NCBI RefSeq assembly: GCF_020165495.1
Contig: NZ_JAIUIE010000004.1
Location: 186,001 to 250,000 of the forward strand
Reading direction: 5' to 3'
Source of the DNA: Mesorhizobium sp. BR1-1-16
GTDB taxonomy: Bacteria > Pseudomonadota > Alphaproteobacteria > Rhizobiales > Kaistiaceae
DNA: 64,000 nt
The translations under genes were made by a program, and so were the position numbers. Every line of letters starts with the position of its first letter. Within the stretch, counting starts at the first letter, position 1. The notes below the pieces were generated by a model. The model saw only the letters and a list, made by a program, of their open reading frames with translations. It did not search any database and had not been told where the DNA came from. Positions 1 to 8,633 of the stretch are shown piece by piece.

Positions 1-305
1 AGGGGCCGCTTGCACGGCTTGCTCGAAATCAACTCTGTGCAATGCCGCCGTCGGCGAAACGCTCGGTCCCCGCGACGAAACTGGACAGGTCGGAGGCGGG
101 AATACCGCAACGCGGCCGATCTCGTCTGGATCAGCGATGCGGTCCTCGGAGACCAACTACTGACGCATATTGTATCTGTTGGTATTCGCGCAGGCCCAGG
201 CTCCATTTTGTGGAGCAATTGCTACGTTGGACTGGAAGTCAGAACCCCGTTCCCCGGTCGGGACAGCCGGACGGACGTCTCGGCCAGCAGGAGGTCCGGC
301 AAGCC
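1..305. other. Gene-free left edge
   Basis: No coding region I can support. An open frame runs through this stretch into the hydrolase that starts at 306, but its translation is Arg/Pro-rich without any recognisable family pattern, and a Shine-Dalgarno-like AGGAGG lies just before 306. I therefore read it as upstream non-coding or degraded sequence. Confidence 0.5.
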
Positions 306-1079
306 ATGCCCGCAGATGAGAAAAGCCATTCACGCCGTCCGGTTTCCCAGCTTCGGCCGGAAGAAAAGACCTATGTGCTGGTGCATGGCGCGTGGCATGG
401 CGGCTGGTGCTGGCGAGACGTCGCTGCCCTCCTGCGCGCCGGCGGCCACCACGTCACGGCACCCACGCAGACAGGCCTCGGCGAGCGCCGCCATCTGCTG
501 AACGCCGGCATCACCCTCGACACATTCGTGGCTGACATCATCAACCACATCGAGGCGGAGGAACTCGACGACATCATCCTGGTCGGCCACAGCCATGCGG
601 GAGCCGTGATTACCGGCGTCGCCGACCTGATCCCCAAGCGCATTCGCCATCTCGTCTATCTCGACGCGGCGATCATCGAGAGCGGACATACGGCTTTCAG
701 CCTGCTGGCGCCGGATGTCGCGGCGGCTCGGCGCAAGCTGGTCGTCGAACAGGGCAATGGCCTGTTCCTACCCGTACCCGAGCCTTCCGCCTTCGGCATC
801 CCGGAAGGACACCCGAAAACGGACTGGGTGCGCCGGCGGCTCACGCCGCACCCGGTGGGCAGTTATGAGAGCACGCTGAATTTCGCCCATCCCATCGGCA
901 ACGGCCGGCGCCGCACCTACGTCGCGTGCACGGACCCGTTCAATGAATCGACGGAGAGCTCGCGAGCATGGGTGAAGCGGCAGCCGGCGGGCTGGACGTG
1001 GCGTGAGCTGGCGACAGGCCACGATGCCATGATCCTCGCGCCGACGGAACTGGCGGCCGTGCTCGGAGAGATCGACTAG
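306..1079 (+). CDS. Alpha/beta hydrolase
   Basis: A 257-residue cytoplasmic alpha/beta-hydrolase of the EstA/salicylate-esterase-like type; the substrate cannot be told. The start of the fold is clear: a YVLVHGAWHGGWCW strand-loop supplies the HG oxyanion-hole motif near residues 23-36, the nucleophile elbow is GHSHAG (Ser), and a C-terminal GHDAM supplies the catalytic His. The family is usually 235-260 residues, which fits the ATG at 306 preceded by AGGAGG at 11 bases; the longer frame upstream has no family similarity. It lies outside the presumed integrative element that begins at the tRNA fragment at 1374, so it is probably resident chromosome. Confidence 0.8.
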   Translation: MPADEKSHSRRPVSQLRPEEKTYVLVHGAWHGGWCWRDVAALLRAGGHHVTAPTQTGLGERRHLLNAGITLDTFVADIINHIEAEELDDIILVGHSHAGAVITGVADLIPKRIRHLVYLDAAIIESGHTAFSLLAPDVAAARRKLVVEQGNGLFLPVPEPSAFGIPEGHPKTDWVRRRLTPHPVGSYESTLNFAHPIGNGRRRTYVACTDPFNESTESSRAWVKRQPAGWTWRELATGHDAMILAPTELAAVLGEID

Positions 1080-1373
1080 CTGCCGTTGCCAAGAAGGTTG
1101 TTCAGCCCTTGGAATGGTGGGATCCCGTTGCGGGCCGAGTGCGGGCGTCGGGCGTCGGGAGCGGCTCAGGCAACTATGGCAGCGACTATGTCGAGCGAAC
1201 GCTGGCCGACTATGCCGTGGGCCAATATCGGGTCCGAGGTGGTCTACGTGGCTCCGTCGCTGATTCACTCAGCCACGGTGGCGGAGGGGCTTGCGGGCGG
1301 CGACGGCTTCGCGGGCGGCACCGTCGGGACAGTTCACTTCCTTGGCAACAAATCGCAGGCCAAAAAAGGGAAA

Positions 1374-1420
1374 TGGCGCACCCGAAGGGATTCGAACCCC
1401 TGGCCTCTGCCTTCGGAGCA
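1374..1420 (-). other. att-type site: 3' fragment of tRNA-Arg(CCG)
   Basis: Read on the minus strand this is the 3' part of a tRNA-Arg gene. It has an anticodon loop CTCCGAA (anticodon CCG), a 3' anticodon stem, a T arm with TTCGAAT between pairing AGGG/CCCT arms, and an acceptor end finishing in GCGCCA. The 5' half (acceptor, D arm, 5' anticodon stem) is absent, and similarity stops just before the anticodon loop. Such a fragment beside a tyrosine integrase is the classic product of integration into a tRNA 3' end. Given its direction, the element extends to the right and an intact tRNA-Arg should mark its other end. None is visible in the window. The 178 bases to the integrase hold no gene. 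Confidence 0.8.
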
Positions 1421-1598
1421 ATTAGACCTGCCTATCCGAAAAACGCGATAGGGCACGCTATGCTACGCTATCCAACTGAAATCACTAGAAAATCGGAAAT
1501 TCGGTCACCACAATCATATCCGAAACTTCGCCCTGATTTCCGCGCGCCTGCTTACGTGGTGCTTACGCGAGAGACGGGGCTCAAATCGGAGAGGTCCC

Positions 1599-2942
1599 AT
1601 GGCTAAGATCACGAAGAGGCTTGTCGATACCGCTGAAACGCGGGCCAAGGACTACGTTGTTTGGGACGACGATCTCCCCGGCTTCGGCCTGCGCATCTTC
1701 GCGTCAGGTAAACGTAGCTACGTCCTCCAGTATCGATCAGCCGGCCGCTCGCGCCGGTACACCATCGGTCTGCATGGCGTCTGGACCCCGGAGCTCGCCA
1801 GACAAGAGGCGAAAGTCCAGTTGGGCAAGATAGCGCAGGGCGGCGATCCCGCGGAAGAACGTCAGATCGATCACAAGGCCATCACCGTTAAGGAACTGTG
1901 CGACCTCTATTTCAACGATCTGAATGAGGCTCTCATCCTGGGAAAAGGCGGACGGCCCAAGAAGCAGACCACCATTATAAGCGACACCGGACGCATCCAT
2001 CGTCACATCGTGCCGCTGATCGGTACACGCCGTGTAAAGGATCTGAGCAAGGCCGACATCAATAAGGTCTTGAAGGACATCATGGCGGGGAAGACCAGAG
2101 TCAGCGTCAAGACCAGCAAACTGCGCGGCAAGGCGATCGTGCGCGGCGGTGCCGGTACGGCGACACGGACAGTTGGCCTGCTGGGCGGCATCCTCACCTA
2201 TGCTGTTGAGGCGGGCATCATCGAGACCAATCCCGCCCATGGAATTCGGAAGCCGAAGGACAACGTCCGCGATCGCCGCCTGACCGAGGCTGAGTATCGC
2301 ACGCTCGGAGGAATTCTGCGCAGGGCGGCCCGAGAAGAGAAGTACCAACTGACGGTGGACATTATCAGGCAGATCGCTTTCACCGGCTGTCGCCGCATGG
2401 AGATGATCGCGTTGCGATGGATTGAGGCCGATACGGACGCGAGTTGCCTGCGGCTGGTCGACAGCAAAGAAGGTGCCTCTATCCGGCCCATCGGTCTGCC
2501 GGTCCTGGAATATCTGGAAAGCCGCAGGACGGGCGACATCGGCACCTACGTCTTCCCCGGCCAGGGCGCCGACAATGCGTTCGGTAGCTTCCCTAGTTAT
2601 TGGAAGAAGATTTTCAGGGATACGGCACTTTCCGGCATCACTCCGCACGTTCTGCGGCACAGCTTCGCGAGCATCGCAAACGACCTCGGTTTCACCGAGA
2701 TCACGATCGCGGCTTTGGTCGGTCATGCAAAAGGATCGGTCACGAGCAAATACATCCACACCCTCGATACCGCGCTCATCATGGCTGCCGACACGATCTC
2801 CGGTTACATCCAAGGCCTGCTCGATGGCATCGAGTTCAAGCAGACGGCCTATGCCCTTGATCGCGCCTCCCGGCAGGCGGCGCTCGCACGGTTCCTCCTG
2901 CAAGCAAAGCGAGCGGACGCCTATCGGCGGCTTCCAGCCTAA
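1599..2942 (+). CDS. Tyrosine site-specific integrase
   Basis: A 447-residue phage/ICE-type tyrosine recombinase that inserts or excises an element at an att site. The N-terminal 90 residues have the DUF4102-like arm-binding domain (a GFGLR...Y..QYR pattern), followed by a SAM-like core-binding domain (about 95-220) and the catalytic domain. The full catalytic set is visible: Arg265 in TGCRRMEM, Lys290 in DSKEG, His350 and Arg353 in HVLRHSF, His376 in VGHAKGS and nucleophile Tyr385 in TSKYIHT. ATG at 1599 follows GGAGAGGTCCC. It points away from the tRNA-Arg fragment, as expected for the integrase of an element whose left end is that fragment. All active-site residues are present, so it may be functional. 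Confidence 0.93.
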   Translation: MAKITKRLVDTAETRAKDYVVWDDDLPGFGLRIFASGKRSYVLQYRSAGRSRRYTIGLHGVWTPELARQEAKVQLGKIAQGGDPAEERQIDHKAITVKELCDLYFNDLNEALILGKGGRPKKQTTIISDTGRIHRHIVPLIGTRRVKDLSKADINKVLKDIMAGKTRVSVKTSKLRGKAIVRGGAGTATRTVGLLGGILTYAVEAGIIETNPAHGIRKPKDNVRDRRLTEAEYRTLGGILRRAAREEKYQLTVDIIRQIAFTGCRRMEMIALRWIEADTDASCLRLVDSKEGASIRPIGLPVLEYLESRRTGDIGTYVFPGQGADNAFGSFPSYWKKIFRDTALSGITPHVLRHSFASIANDLGFTEITIAALVGHAKGSVTSKYIHTLDTALIMAADTISGYIQGLLDGIEFKQTAYALDRASRQAALARFLLQAKRADAYRRLPA

Positions 2943-3017
2943 GAGGTCCTGGGCCTCGGACCGGAGTGCGAACCAACGGAATGCAGCGCCAGATGACCAA
3001 CACGTTGAACGGAACTT

Positions 3018-3443
3018 GTGGGATATCTTCAAGAACACGCTTCTAACTGCGTGGGAACCGATAACTATATCGAGCAGCATAAGGTACTTCGTTCTGCTGA
3101 TATTATTTCGGCTCCTACTCCAGCTCCTGCCAGCTTCACGGCTGAGGTGCTGATGGCCGCAGCGCTTGATAGTCAAAAAGCAGAACAATTGCGCACCATG
3201 CTCTCTGCAGAGCATGATGAATATATACCGCAGGAAGCGGCTTGCACCAGTTGGTGCCGGATGCCGAGCCATTTGATTGTCGAGCACCTCATAGCCGGCA
3301 ATCTGGTGCAAATCGATCTTGCCGAAGATGCCCGCGACCCGGCAGACGATCTGACGATCTACGCCGCACGCATGGTGAACAATGAACTTGGTCCGGCCGG
3401 CCGGTGGCTCCTAAACGATTTGCAGGTCCGACTGTCGCACTAA
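3018..3443 (+). pseudogene. LysR-type regulator, C-terminal fragment
   Basis: Only the last 70 or so residues are recognisable. From about 3240 the translation gives a WCRMPSHLIVEHLIAGNLV pattern and then an Y..R....LGPAGRWLL ending, which is the end of the LysR substrate-binding domain (a W..MP.HLV...L..G.LV block, then a closing helix). The HTH domain and the first half of the effector domain are missing, and the upstream part of the frame looks unrelated. A full LysR protein is near 300 residues. I read this as a remnant left by rearrangement beside the integrase. It should have no DNA-binding function. Confidence 0.65.
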
Positions 3444-3926
3444 TCCGCTCTGGGAGATCTGAATAAAGCTTGATCGGCTTCGGGCATGAGAGATTGGTTG
3501 GCCGAGAATCTGCAATTCCCGAAGGTAGCGGCTGCTTTCGGGAGTTTCAAATTCTGTAAATGGCCGGAACTGGCGCGTCTAAAGAAGGCAGCCTTCGTCC
3601 GTCGTTTTCCGAAAGCAGACCGTCCGGAGACGCCCCCATACCGATCTTTCACCGTCGCCGCAGCTGACTTCTGCTTCGGGAGCGGAGACGGCGAATTACC
3701 GGGCGAGTCCACCTAGATGTTGTTCGGCTGTTCCGGAATCGTGTGATCGAAATCAGGATGCCGTCCTCGCAGACGCTGTTCACGGCCGCGCCGGACCGCG
3801 CCGACAAGCTGCGTGGCAAGGCAAGTCGGCTGAAGCGCCTTCGCTCGTCGAGGAAGCCCGACCGTCACCCGATCCTTCAGAGATACAGAAGCGGGCGACA
3901 ATCAGCAGTTCGGCGCCGGGAGGGGC
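3444..3926. other. Gene-free stretch with degenerate sequence
   Basis: About 480 bases between two gene remnants. Overlapping open frames exist on both strands, but none has a credible start, family pattern or partner. Several short imperfect repeats around CTTTCGGGA/CTTCGGGAG are visible. I take it as debris at the edge of the inserted element. Confidence 0.4.
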
Positions 3927-4520
3927 TTAGCCGTTTGGACGGATGACGACCTTGATGCATCCGTCCTTCTTGTCCCGGAACGTCTTGTAGGCTTCCGGTC
4001 CCTCTTCGAGGCCAATCCGGTGCGTAATGACGAAGGACGGATCGATCTCACCGGCCTCAATGCGCTTCATCAGCGGTTCGAGATAGCGCTGAACGTGTGT
4101 CTGCCCCGTCCACATGGTGAGCCCCTTGGCGACAAAGGCGCCCATGGGAACAGTCACGGCGTTGATGAACACGCCCGGCAGCGAAACGGTCCCGCCGGGT
4201 CGGCAGGCCAGGATCGCCTGATGCAGCGCATAGGGCCGCTCCATGGCGGTAAAGGTCGATTCGAAATTCTCGATAACGCCGCCCGGGCCGTGGCTCTCGA
4301 GTCCGACCGCCTCGTTGACAGCGTCAGGTCCCTTGCCGCCAGTCATGGCGAGAATCTTCTGCTGCAGGTCCGCGTCCGCATAGTCGAGTGTCTCGGCGCC
4401 CGAGCGCTCGACAAGCGCAAGTCGCTCCGGCACTGTGTCGATCGCAAGCACGCGCGCGGCGCCGAGCAGGAAAGCCGACTTGATCGCGAATTGGCCCACG
4501 GGGCCGCAGCCGCAGGTGAG
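3927..4520 (-). pseudogene. Zinc-dependent alcohol dehydrogenase, 5'-truncated
   Basis: About 195 residues of a medium-chain zinc alcohol dehydrogenase, starting abruptly at the Rossmann-fold glycine motif GCGPVGQ and running to the natural C-terminus (DGCIKVVIRPNG). The whole catalytic GroES-like domain with its zinc ligands is missing, and the sequence before GCGPVG does not resemble the family. It is a paralog, not a recent copy, of the intact enzyme at 52839-54014: the two share the TGGKGP/TGGRGP, GLEEGPE/GLDEGPE and DPSFVITH blocks but differ throughout. Without the catalytic domain it cannot be an active dehydrogenase. The break lies roughly at 4515-4590, next to the isochorismatase-family gene. 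Confidence 0.8.
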
Positions 4521-4590
4521 GCCCGTAGTGCTGCAATGCCGCACCACAGCAAGGCCTATTGGCGGAAAAGTGTGCCTCGGATTCCTGCAC

Positions 4591-5211
4591 TCATCGCGGC
4601 CAGATATCAAGCAGCTGATCGGTCGTGAAGGTCTGGATCTGCTGGTAGAATCGCGTGCGGTAAAGCGTCAGCACGGCATCATGCGAGCGGTCGGTCGAAC
4701 CGCAGATAGCGTCCGTGACCACGAAGACCGGATAGCCGAGATCGACTGCATCGAGGACCGTGGCCAGGACGCAGACATCGGTTTCGGCGCCAGTCACCAC
4801 CAGCCCATCGGCGCCCCTTTCGACCAGAAGCCGCTGCAAGCCCGTACCGACAAAGGCCGAATAAACGGGTTTGTCGAGAACGCGGGCGAAGCGTGCAATC
4901 TCGTCGAGCGGAGATAACAGACCAAGGTGGCGCGGATCGATGTGATCAAGCGTCAGTGCCCGCCACGCCTCATAATAGCGCTGCCAAGTCCCGTGCATCT
5001 CCTCGGGACGGGCCGGCGGGACGAATCGCGTGAAAACCGTGCGCTGCGGCGCGTGTTCTGCAATCCGCGTCACCATGGGCAGGATCCTCTCCAGCCATGG
5101 CGTTGGCCAAAGGCCGTCGCGGGCAAACATGCACTGCATGTCGATCGCCAGATGGACGGTCGCACGGGTCGGGAGCCAGGGAAAATCGTCAGATTTGGGC
5201 TCGAGGAGCAT
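4591..5211 (-). CDS. Isochorismatase-family cysteine hydrolase
   Basis: A 206-residue hydrolase of the isochorismatase/nicotinamidase fold. It shows the early catalytic Asp (HLAIDMQ) and the nucleophile Cys in the signature TGAETDVCVLATVLDAVDLGY, followed by the conserved VVTDAICG strand. This superfamily hydrolyses amides or enol ethers of small metabolites; the substrate cannot be assigned. I start it at ATG 5211 because the open frame further upstream is Arg-rich and overlaps the neighbouring DUF892 gene on the same strand. The DUF892 gene ends 67 bases before this start, so the two are probably co-transcribed. Downstream is the truncated alcohol dehydrogenase. Confidence 0.75.
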   Translation of the reverse strand: MLLEPKSDDFPWLPTRATVHLAIDMQCMFARDGLWPTPWLERILPMVTRIAEHAPQRTVFTRFVPPARPEEMHGTWQRYYEAWRALTLDHIDPRHLGLLSPLDEIARFARVLDKPVYSAFVGTGLQRLLVERGADGLVVTGAETDVCVLATVLDAVDLGYPVFVVTDAICGSTDRSHDAVLTLYRTRFYQQIQTFTTDQLLDIWPR

Positions 5212-5278
5212 TGCGTGAACCCGATCGCCATCAGCGGGGGAGCGTTGTCGCCTCCCCCGCTGATGGCCCCGTTGCAGA

Positions 5279-5776
5279 TCAGGCAGCGGCCTTCTGGTTG
5301 AGCGCGGCCGTGCCCAGCTTCGAAAGCGCCGCATCCGTCGCCTTTTCTTCGCCGAGGGTCGCGTCAAGCAGCGCAACCGCTTCCTTCATACCGAGCTGCT
5401 GTGCCCAGGCGCGCAGCGTGCCGTAGCGGGCCATCTCGTAGTGCTCGACGGCCTGAGCCGCGGCGACGAGGCCGGGATCAAGCGCCGCTGTGCCGGCGAA
5501 ATCTTCCATGATCTCCTTGCCTTCCTCGACGATGCCGAGAATGGCCTCGCAGGTCTTGCCGCGTGCCGGCTTGCCGACCAGTTCGAACACCTGCTCGAGG
5601 CGGTCGACATGCGTCTCAGTCTCGTCGGGATGCTTCTCGAAAGCGGCGGTCAGCTCAGGCGACTGCGCGGCTTTTGCCATTTTCGGCAGAGCACGAAGGA
5701 TCTGCTTCTCGGCGAAGTAGATGTCCTTGAGGGTCTCAAAGAAGAGGTCGTTCAAGTCCTTGGGCTGCTTGGCCAT
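5279..5776 (-). CDS. Ferritin-like DUF892 (YciE/YciF family) stress protein
   Basis: A 165-residue member of the DUF892/YciF family, four-helix ferritin-like proteins that rise in many alphaproteobacteria under osmotic, desiccation or oxidative stress; the biochemical role is unknown. It opens with the typical DLNDLFFETLKDIYFAEKQI block and has E..THV.RLE and VEHYEMARYG helices carrying the Glu/His residues of the presumed di-metal site. ATG at 5776 is preceded by GGAGACGACAC. A GGAAC lies upstream on this strand (5870-5874), but no GTT follows at the right distance, so I do not claim a stress promoter. The isochorismatase-like gene follows. Confidence 0.85.
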   Translation of the reverse strand: MAKQPKDLNDLFFETLKDIYFAEKQILRALPKMAKAAQSPELTAAFEKHPDETETHVDRLEQVFELVGKPARGKTCEAILGIVEEGKEIMEDFAGTAALDPGLVAAAQAVEHYEMARYGTLRAWAQQLGMKEAVALLDATLGEEKATDAALSKLGTAALNQKAAA

Positions 5777-5937
5777 GTGTCGTCTCCATAGATGGGGTGG
5801 CTGCGGCCCGGTCTTCGCCCCCAGCGATAGACGAACCGTCGGGACTACAAGTCGTCGAGGCCGGAAGACGTTCCATTGCATATTATGCACGATGCGCCTG
5901 ACTCATCGGATGGTTCCGCGATCTCCCGGCCGGGACT

Positions 5938-6114
5938 ATGCGGCGCCCTCCCGGGACACCGGAGGGCCAGGTGGCGAGTTTCGGCAAGCAGGTGCCGAGG
6001 CAGCGTATCGCCGATCCGGCGGACATTGCTGCCGCCTATCTGGTGCTGGCTGATCCGCTCTCGATCAATCTGTCCGGTGCCACGATCGCGGTGGTGGGCG
6101 GCGGCCGCATCTAG
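5938..6114 (+). pseudogene. Short-chain dehydrogenase, C-terminal remnant
   Basis: A 58-residue frame whose last 45 residues read as the end of an SDR enzyme of the glucose/ribitol-dehydrogenase type: a RIADPADIAAAYLVLAD block (the usual 'P.D.A.....LASD' helix) followed by LSGATIAVVGG and a stop. The nucleotide-binding domain and the catalytic Ser-Tyr-Lys are absent, and the first 13 residues do not match. It is a remnant, the third truncated oxidoreductase or regulator gene within 3 kb of the integrase. Confidence 0.6.
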
Positions 6115-6128
6115 CGGTCCCGCTGGAA

Positions 6129-6153
6129 GGAACAGCAGCGGCTCGATGACGTT
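6129..6153 (+). promoter_or_regulatory. EcfG-type stress promoter
   Basis: GGAAC (6129-6133), 17 bases, GTT (6151-6153), with C before GTT, which gives the full CGTT. It lies 74 bases before the start of the iron-permease-like gene and points toward it. The form matches the alphaproteobacterial general-stress sigma factor EcfG. Confidence 0.75.
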
Positions 6154-6227
6154 TTGTACGGTGGTCATGCCTTGCGCGCCTGCGCTCCAGTGGCCTGACG
6201 CTTCCGATGATGGGACGAGACGCAGCG

Positions 6228-6641
6228 ATGCCGCTCGACAAGCTGTTCGCACAATTTGCCAACAAAACGGCTCGCGCGACGGGGAGTCCCGTCGCCTTTC
6301 TCCTTTGCGTCGCCGGCGTCGTGCTCTGGGCCGGGTCTGGTCCGATCTTCGGCTTTTCCGAAACTTGGCAGCTCGTCATCAACACGAGCACGACGATCAT
6401 CACCTTTCTGATGGTCTTTCTGATCCAGAATACGCAGAACCGCGACGGCGCTGCCGTGCAGACAAAGCTCGACGAGCTCATCCGCTCGTCCAATGCCGAG
6501 GATGCGTTCATGGGGATCGAGAAGCTGACCGACGAGGAGCTCGAACGCCTGCATATGCGGTGCGAGGACATGGCTCGCCGCGCATCCGATGCAGTCGAAA
6601 AGGCCAGAACGGCCCGGCGCTCCAGGGGGCACGCGGTGTAG
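6228..6641 (+). CDS. Low-affinity iron permease family membrane protein
   Basis: A 137-residue inner-membrane protein of the family named after yeast Fet4. Two hydrophobic segments are clear: one near residues 21-42 (SPVAFLLCVAGVVLWAGSG) and one near 50-68 (INTSTTIITFLMVFLIQ), followed by the family hallmark NTQNRD and a cytosolic helix containing KLDELIRS and EELERLHMRCEDMA. The bacterial members are common in stress regions and iron transport by them is not proven. I start at 6228 (MPLDKLFAQFANK), where family similarity begins, although an in-frame ATG lies at 6207. An EcfG-type promoter sits upstream. Confidence 0.8.
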   Translation: MPLDKLFAQFANKTARATGSPVAFLLCVAGVVLWAGSGPIFGFSETWQLVINTSTTIITFLMVFLIQNTQNRDGAAVQTKLDELIRSSNAEDAFMGIEKLTDEELERLHMRCEDMARRASDAVEKARTARRSRGHAV

Positions 6642-6940
6642 GCGGCCAACAGACGCGGCTGAGGCCAACGCCTCGTCCGTCGCGGCGCGCAAGTCCTCCG
6701 TCGCGCATGGGAGCAGTCGGAGCGTTGCGCCGGAGAGGTGATGGCGAATGCGCCAAACGTGCGCCCGGAGGCCGCCATCATGCAGCCGCGATCAACGAGT
6801 GGCCCCAGGTCGCCGCGCATCATTGTCTTGATCTCACAAGCGAGATCGCTGCACCCGCGACAGAGCGGCGCATAGCCGCCCTATAATGCTAAACTGGTTC
6901 GCAAGCTGCGCATTAACTTTCTAAAGAGGCGCTCCACGAT

Positions 6941-6965
6941 GGAACGTATGTGCTAGCTTACTGTT
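6941..6965 (+). promoter_or_regulatory. EcfG-type stress promoter
   Basis: GGAAC (6941-6945), 17 bases, GTT (6963-6965), 30 bases before the ATG of the receiver protein at 6996 and in the same direction. The 300 bases before it (6642-6940) hold no supported gene. Confidence 0.75.
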
Positions 6966-6995
6966 TGCCAGTGTGGAAGCGCGGAGATCTGCCCA

Positions 6996-7367
6996 ATGTC
7001 GGACTTTGCGCGAGTTGCCGTCATCCTATTAGTCGAAGACGACCCGTTACTGCGGATGGCTACCGCCGACGATCTCATTACTGCGGGCTTCAGAGTGATT
7101 GAGGCGTCGGACGCCGACCAAGCGATTTTAATCCTTGAATCGGGCATCGACATCCAAGCAGTATTCACCGATATCGATATGCCCGGTTCAATGAACGGGT
7201 TGCGTCTTGCAGCCGCCGTGCGGGACCGCTGGCCGCCGGTCAAATTGATCGTGACGTCGGGGCATTGGGAGCCGCGCGAGGATGAACTCCCGGAAGGAGT
7301 TCCGTTCCTGAGAAAGCCCTATGCGGCGTCAGCCCTCGTATCGTCAGTTGAAGGGCTGTTTCGTTAG
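6996..7367 (+). CDS. Single-domain CheY-like response regulator
   Basis: A 123-residue stand-alone receiver domain without output domain. The acidic pocket (VEDD near residues 13-16), the phosphoacceptor Asp in VFTDIDMPG, the Thr/Ser switch in IVTSGHW and the Lys in FLRKPYA are all visible. It is a FAT-GUY-like/short receiver of the kind linked to HWE/HisKA_2 kinases in alphaproteobacterial stress signalling, where such proteins act as phosphate sinks or carriers. No kinase gene adjoins it; the nearest visible is at 42179. An EcfG-type promoter 30 bases upstream suggests feedback within the general stress response. Confidence 0.88.
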   Translation: MSDFARVAVILLVEDDPLLRMATADDLITAGFRVIEASDADQAILILESGIDIQAVFTDIDMPGSMNGLRLAAAVRDRWPPVKLIVTSGHWEPREDELPEGVPFLRKPYAASALVSSVEGLFR

Positions 7368-7556
7368 CACTGCTAGGAGAAGTCAGCGCAGCTTGTTCGA
7401 GCGTCTGCCGGACTTCTGAAGGACGAACTCGATGTCGGTAACTTGCAGCGCAGCCGCCTGGGCATCGGAAGGTCAGGCGCTATATGCAGTTGTGAAGATT
7501 GTGCGACGGTACGATCTCAACCAAATTTCTGTTGATCAAGCGAAGCCAAACAAACC

Positions 7557-7799
7557 ATGCCTCGATATTTCTTCCATCAAGTGAGGCGCGGCGGGCTTAT
7601 CGAGGATCTCGAAGGATCGGAGCTTCCCGACATCGATGTCGCGCGAGGCGAGGCGATAGATGGCGCGCGCGAGATGATGATGAGCGATGCTATCCACGCC
7701 GGTATAGATATTTCGAGTCGCCGGTTCGAGATCACCGATGAGCAGGGCGCGGTCGTTCTATCTCTGTCGTTCACTGAGGCAATCGCGCTCGTCGAATGA
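7557..7799 (+). CDS. DUF6894 family small protein
   Basis: An 80-residue protein starting MPRYFFHQVRRGGLIEDLEG, the hallmark opening of DUF6894 proteins, which are abundant in Rhizobiales and usually run 70-90 residues. The rest fits as well: a D..GSELPDIDVARGEAI helix and a closing FEITDEQGAVVLSLSF strand pair. The function is unknown; the family often appears in multiple copies near stress and signalling genes. I see no strong ribosome-binding site before the ATG. The convergent Crp/Fnr-type regulator gene ends 12 bases after its stop. Confidence 0.75.
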   Translation: MPRYFFHQVRRGGLIEDLEGSELPDIDVARGEAIDGAREMMMSDAIHAGIDISSRRFEITDEQGAVVLSLSFTEAIALVE

Positions 7800-7811
7800 G
7801 CATGAGAAACT

Positions 7812-8525
7812 TCAGCCGATGAGCCGCCGATATTCCGCCTCAGGGATGCCGTAAAAGCCTTTCGCGCTCTCTTCCAAACCCTCACGGTCGAGAATGTGAA
7901 TTCGGCTGCGAACAGCCCGGATCAGACCGCGGCCCTCCAGGATCTGCAGCGCGACGGTGACACCGGGGCGGCGCACACCGAGCATAACCGAGATGAACTC
8001 ATGGGTCAGCGGAAGTTCGTCACCCTCAGCTCGGTCCTGCGACATCAGCAGCCAACGGGCGAGCCGGCCTTCGAGCTTCAGACGGGCGTTGGCCAAGGCC
8101 GTCCACGAAACTTGTATTGTGAAGGCGTGCGCGTAAGACAGCATCAAAGTGCGCAGGCTCGGACTTTCTTCCATTGCCGAGGTCAACGTATTCGCAGGCA
8201 ACTCAAAACCTGAACCGGGAAGCTGGATGAATATCTCATGCGGCGAGCGTCGATCACCCAGCACGACCGCCAGCGAGGAAACGCCCTCATATCCGACTAG
8301 GCCGATTTCGATGCGACTGTCATCACCGCCAACTGCGACGACGGATGCAATCGCCGACTCCGGGAAGTAGACGCGTTCGATAACACGACCTGGAAGCTGC
8401 AGGTTCATCCGCATATCAAGGGAAACCCGCTCGAGGCCAGGTTTCAGAACGGCGAGGTCACGCTCGCTCATCGCGCGCAACAGACGATTGCGGGGACGCA
8501 CTCCTTCGGCAATTGCCACTGACAC
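7812..8525 (-). CDS. Crp/Fnr-family transcriptional regulator
   Basis: A 237-residue one-component regulator. Residues about 10-130 form a cyclic-nucleotide-binding-like beta-barrel (YFPESAIASVVAVGGDD, IEIGLVGYEGVSSLAVVLGD). The C-terminal winged helix has LPLTHEFISVMLGVRRPGVT (recognition helix) then ILEGRGLIRAVRSRIHILDREGLE. It lacks an N-terminal Cys cluster, so it is not an Fe-S FNR. It belongs to the DUF-like Crp group common in Rhizobiales, whose ligand is unknown. A second, different member lies at 19600. Two near-identical GTAC dyads (8634-8708) stand in the divergent space before it and may be its or a neighbour's operator. Confidence 0.85.
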   Translation of the reverse strand: MSVAIAEGVRPRNRLLRAMSERDLAVLKPGLERVSLDMRMNLQLPGRVIERVYFPESAIASVVAVGGDDSRIEIGLVGYEGVSSLAVVLGDRRSPHEIFIQLPGSGFELPANTLTSAMEESPSLRTLMLSYAHAFTIQVSWTALANARLKLEGRLARWLLMSQDRAEGDELPLTHEFISVMLGVRRPGVTVALQILEGRGLIRAVRSRIHILDREGLEESAKGFYGIPEAEYRRLIG

Positions 8526-8633
8526 TCCTGACTAGGATGCAGCGGTTTCTGCCGGGGTCATCCTCTTACTTGCAGTGAACCATAGGCTTTTTACGGCGAG
8601 AGCGTCCGGATATTCGGTTACTGCTGCAACTTG

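Noticed and set aside
1737-3311. A 524-residue minus-strand open frame opposite the integrase
   Set aside because: Shadow of the integrase gene; the integrase frame has all catalytic motifs and a ribosome-binding site.
3440-3716. Overlapping small frames of 76 and 90 residues on both strands
   Set aside because: No ribosome-binding site, no family, repetitive CTTTCGGGA-type sequence; treated as non-coding.
5850-5874. GGAAC on the minus strand before the DUF892 gene as a stress promoter
   Set aside because: The position 17 bases on reads ACT, not GTT, and neighbouring spacings do not give GTT either.
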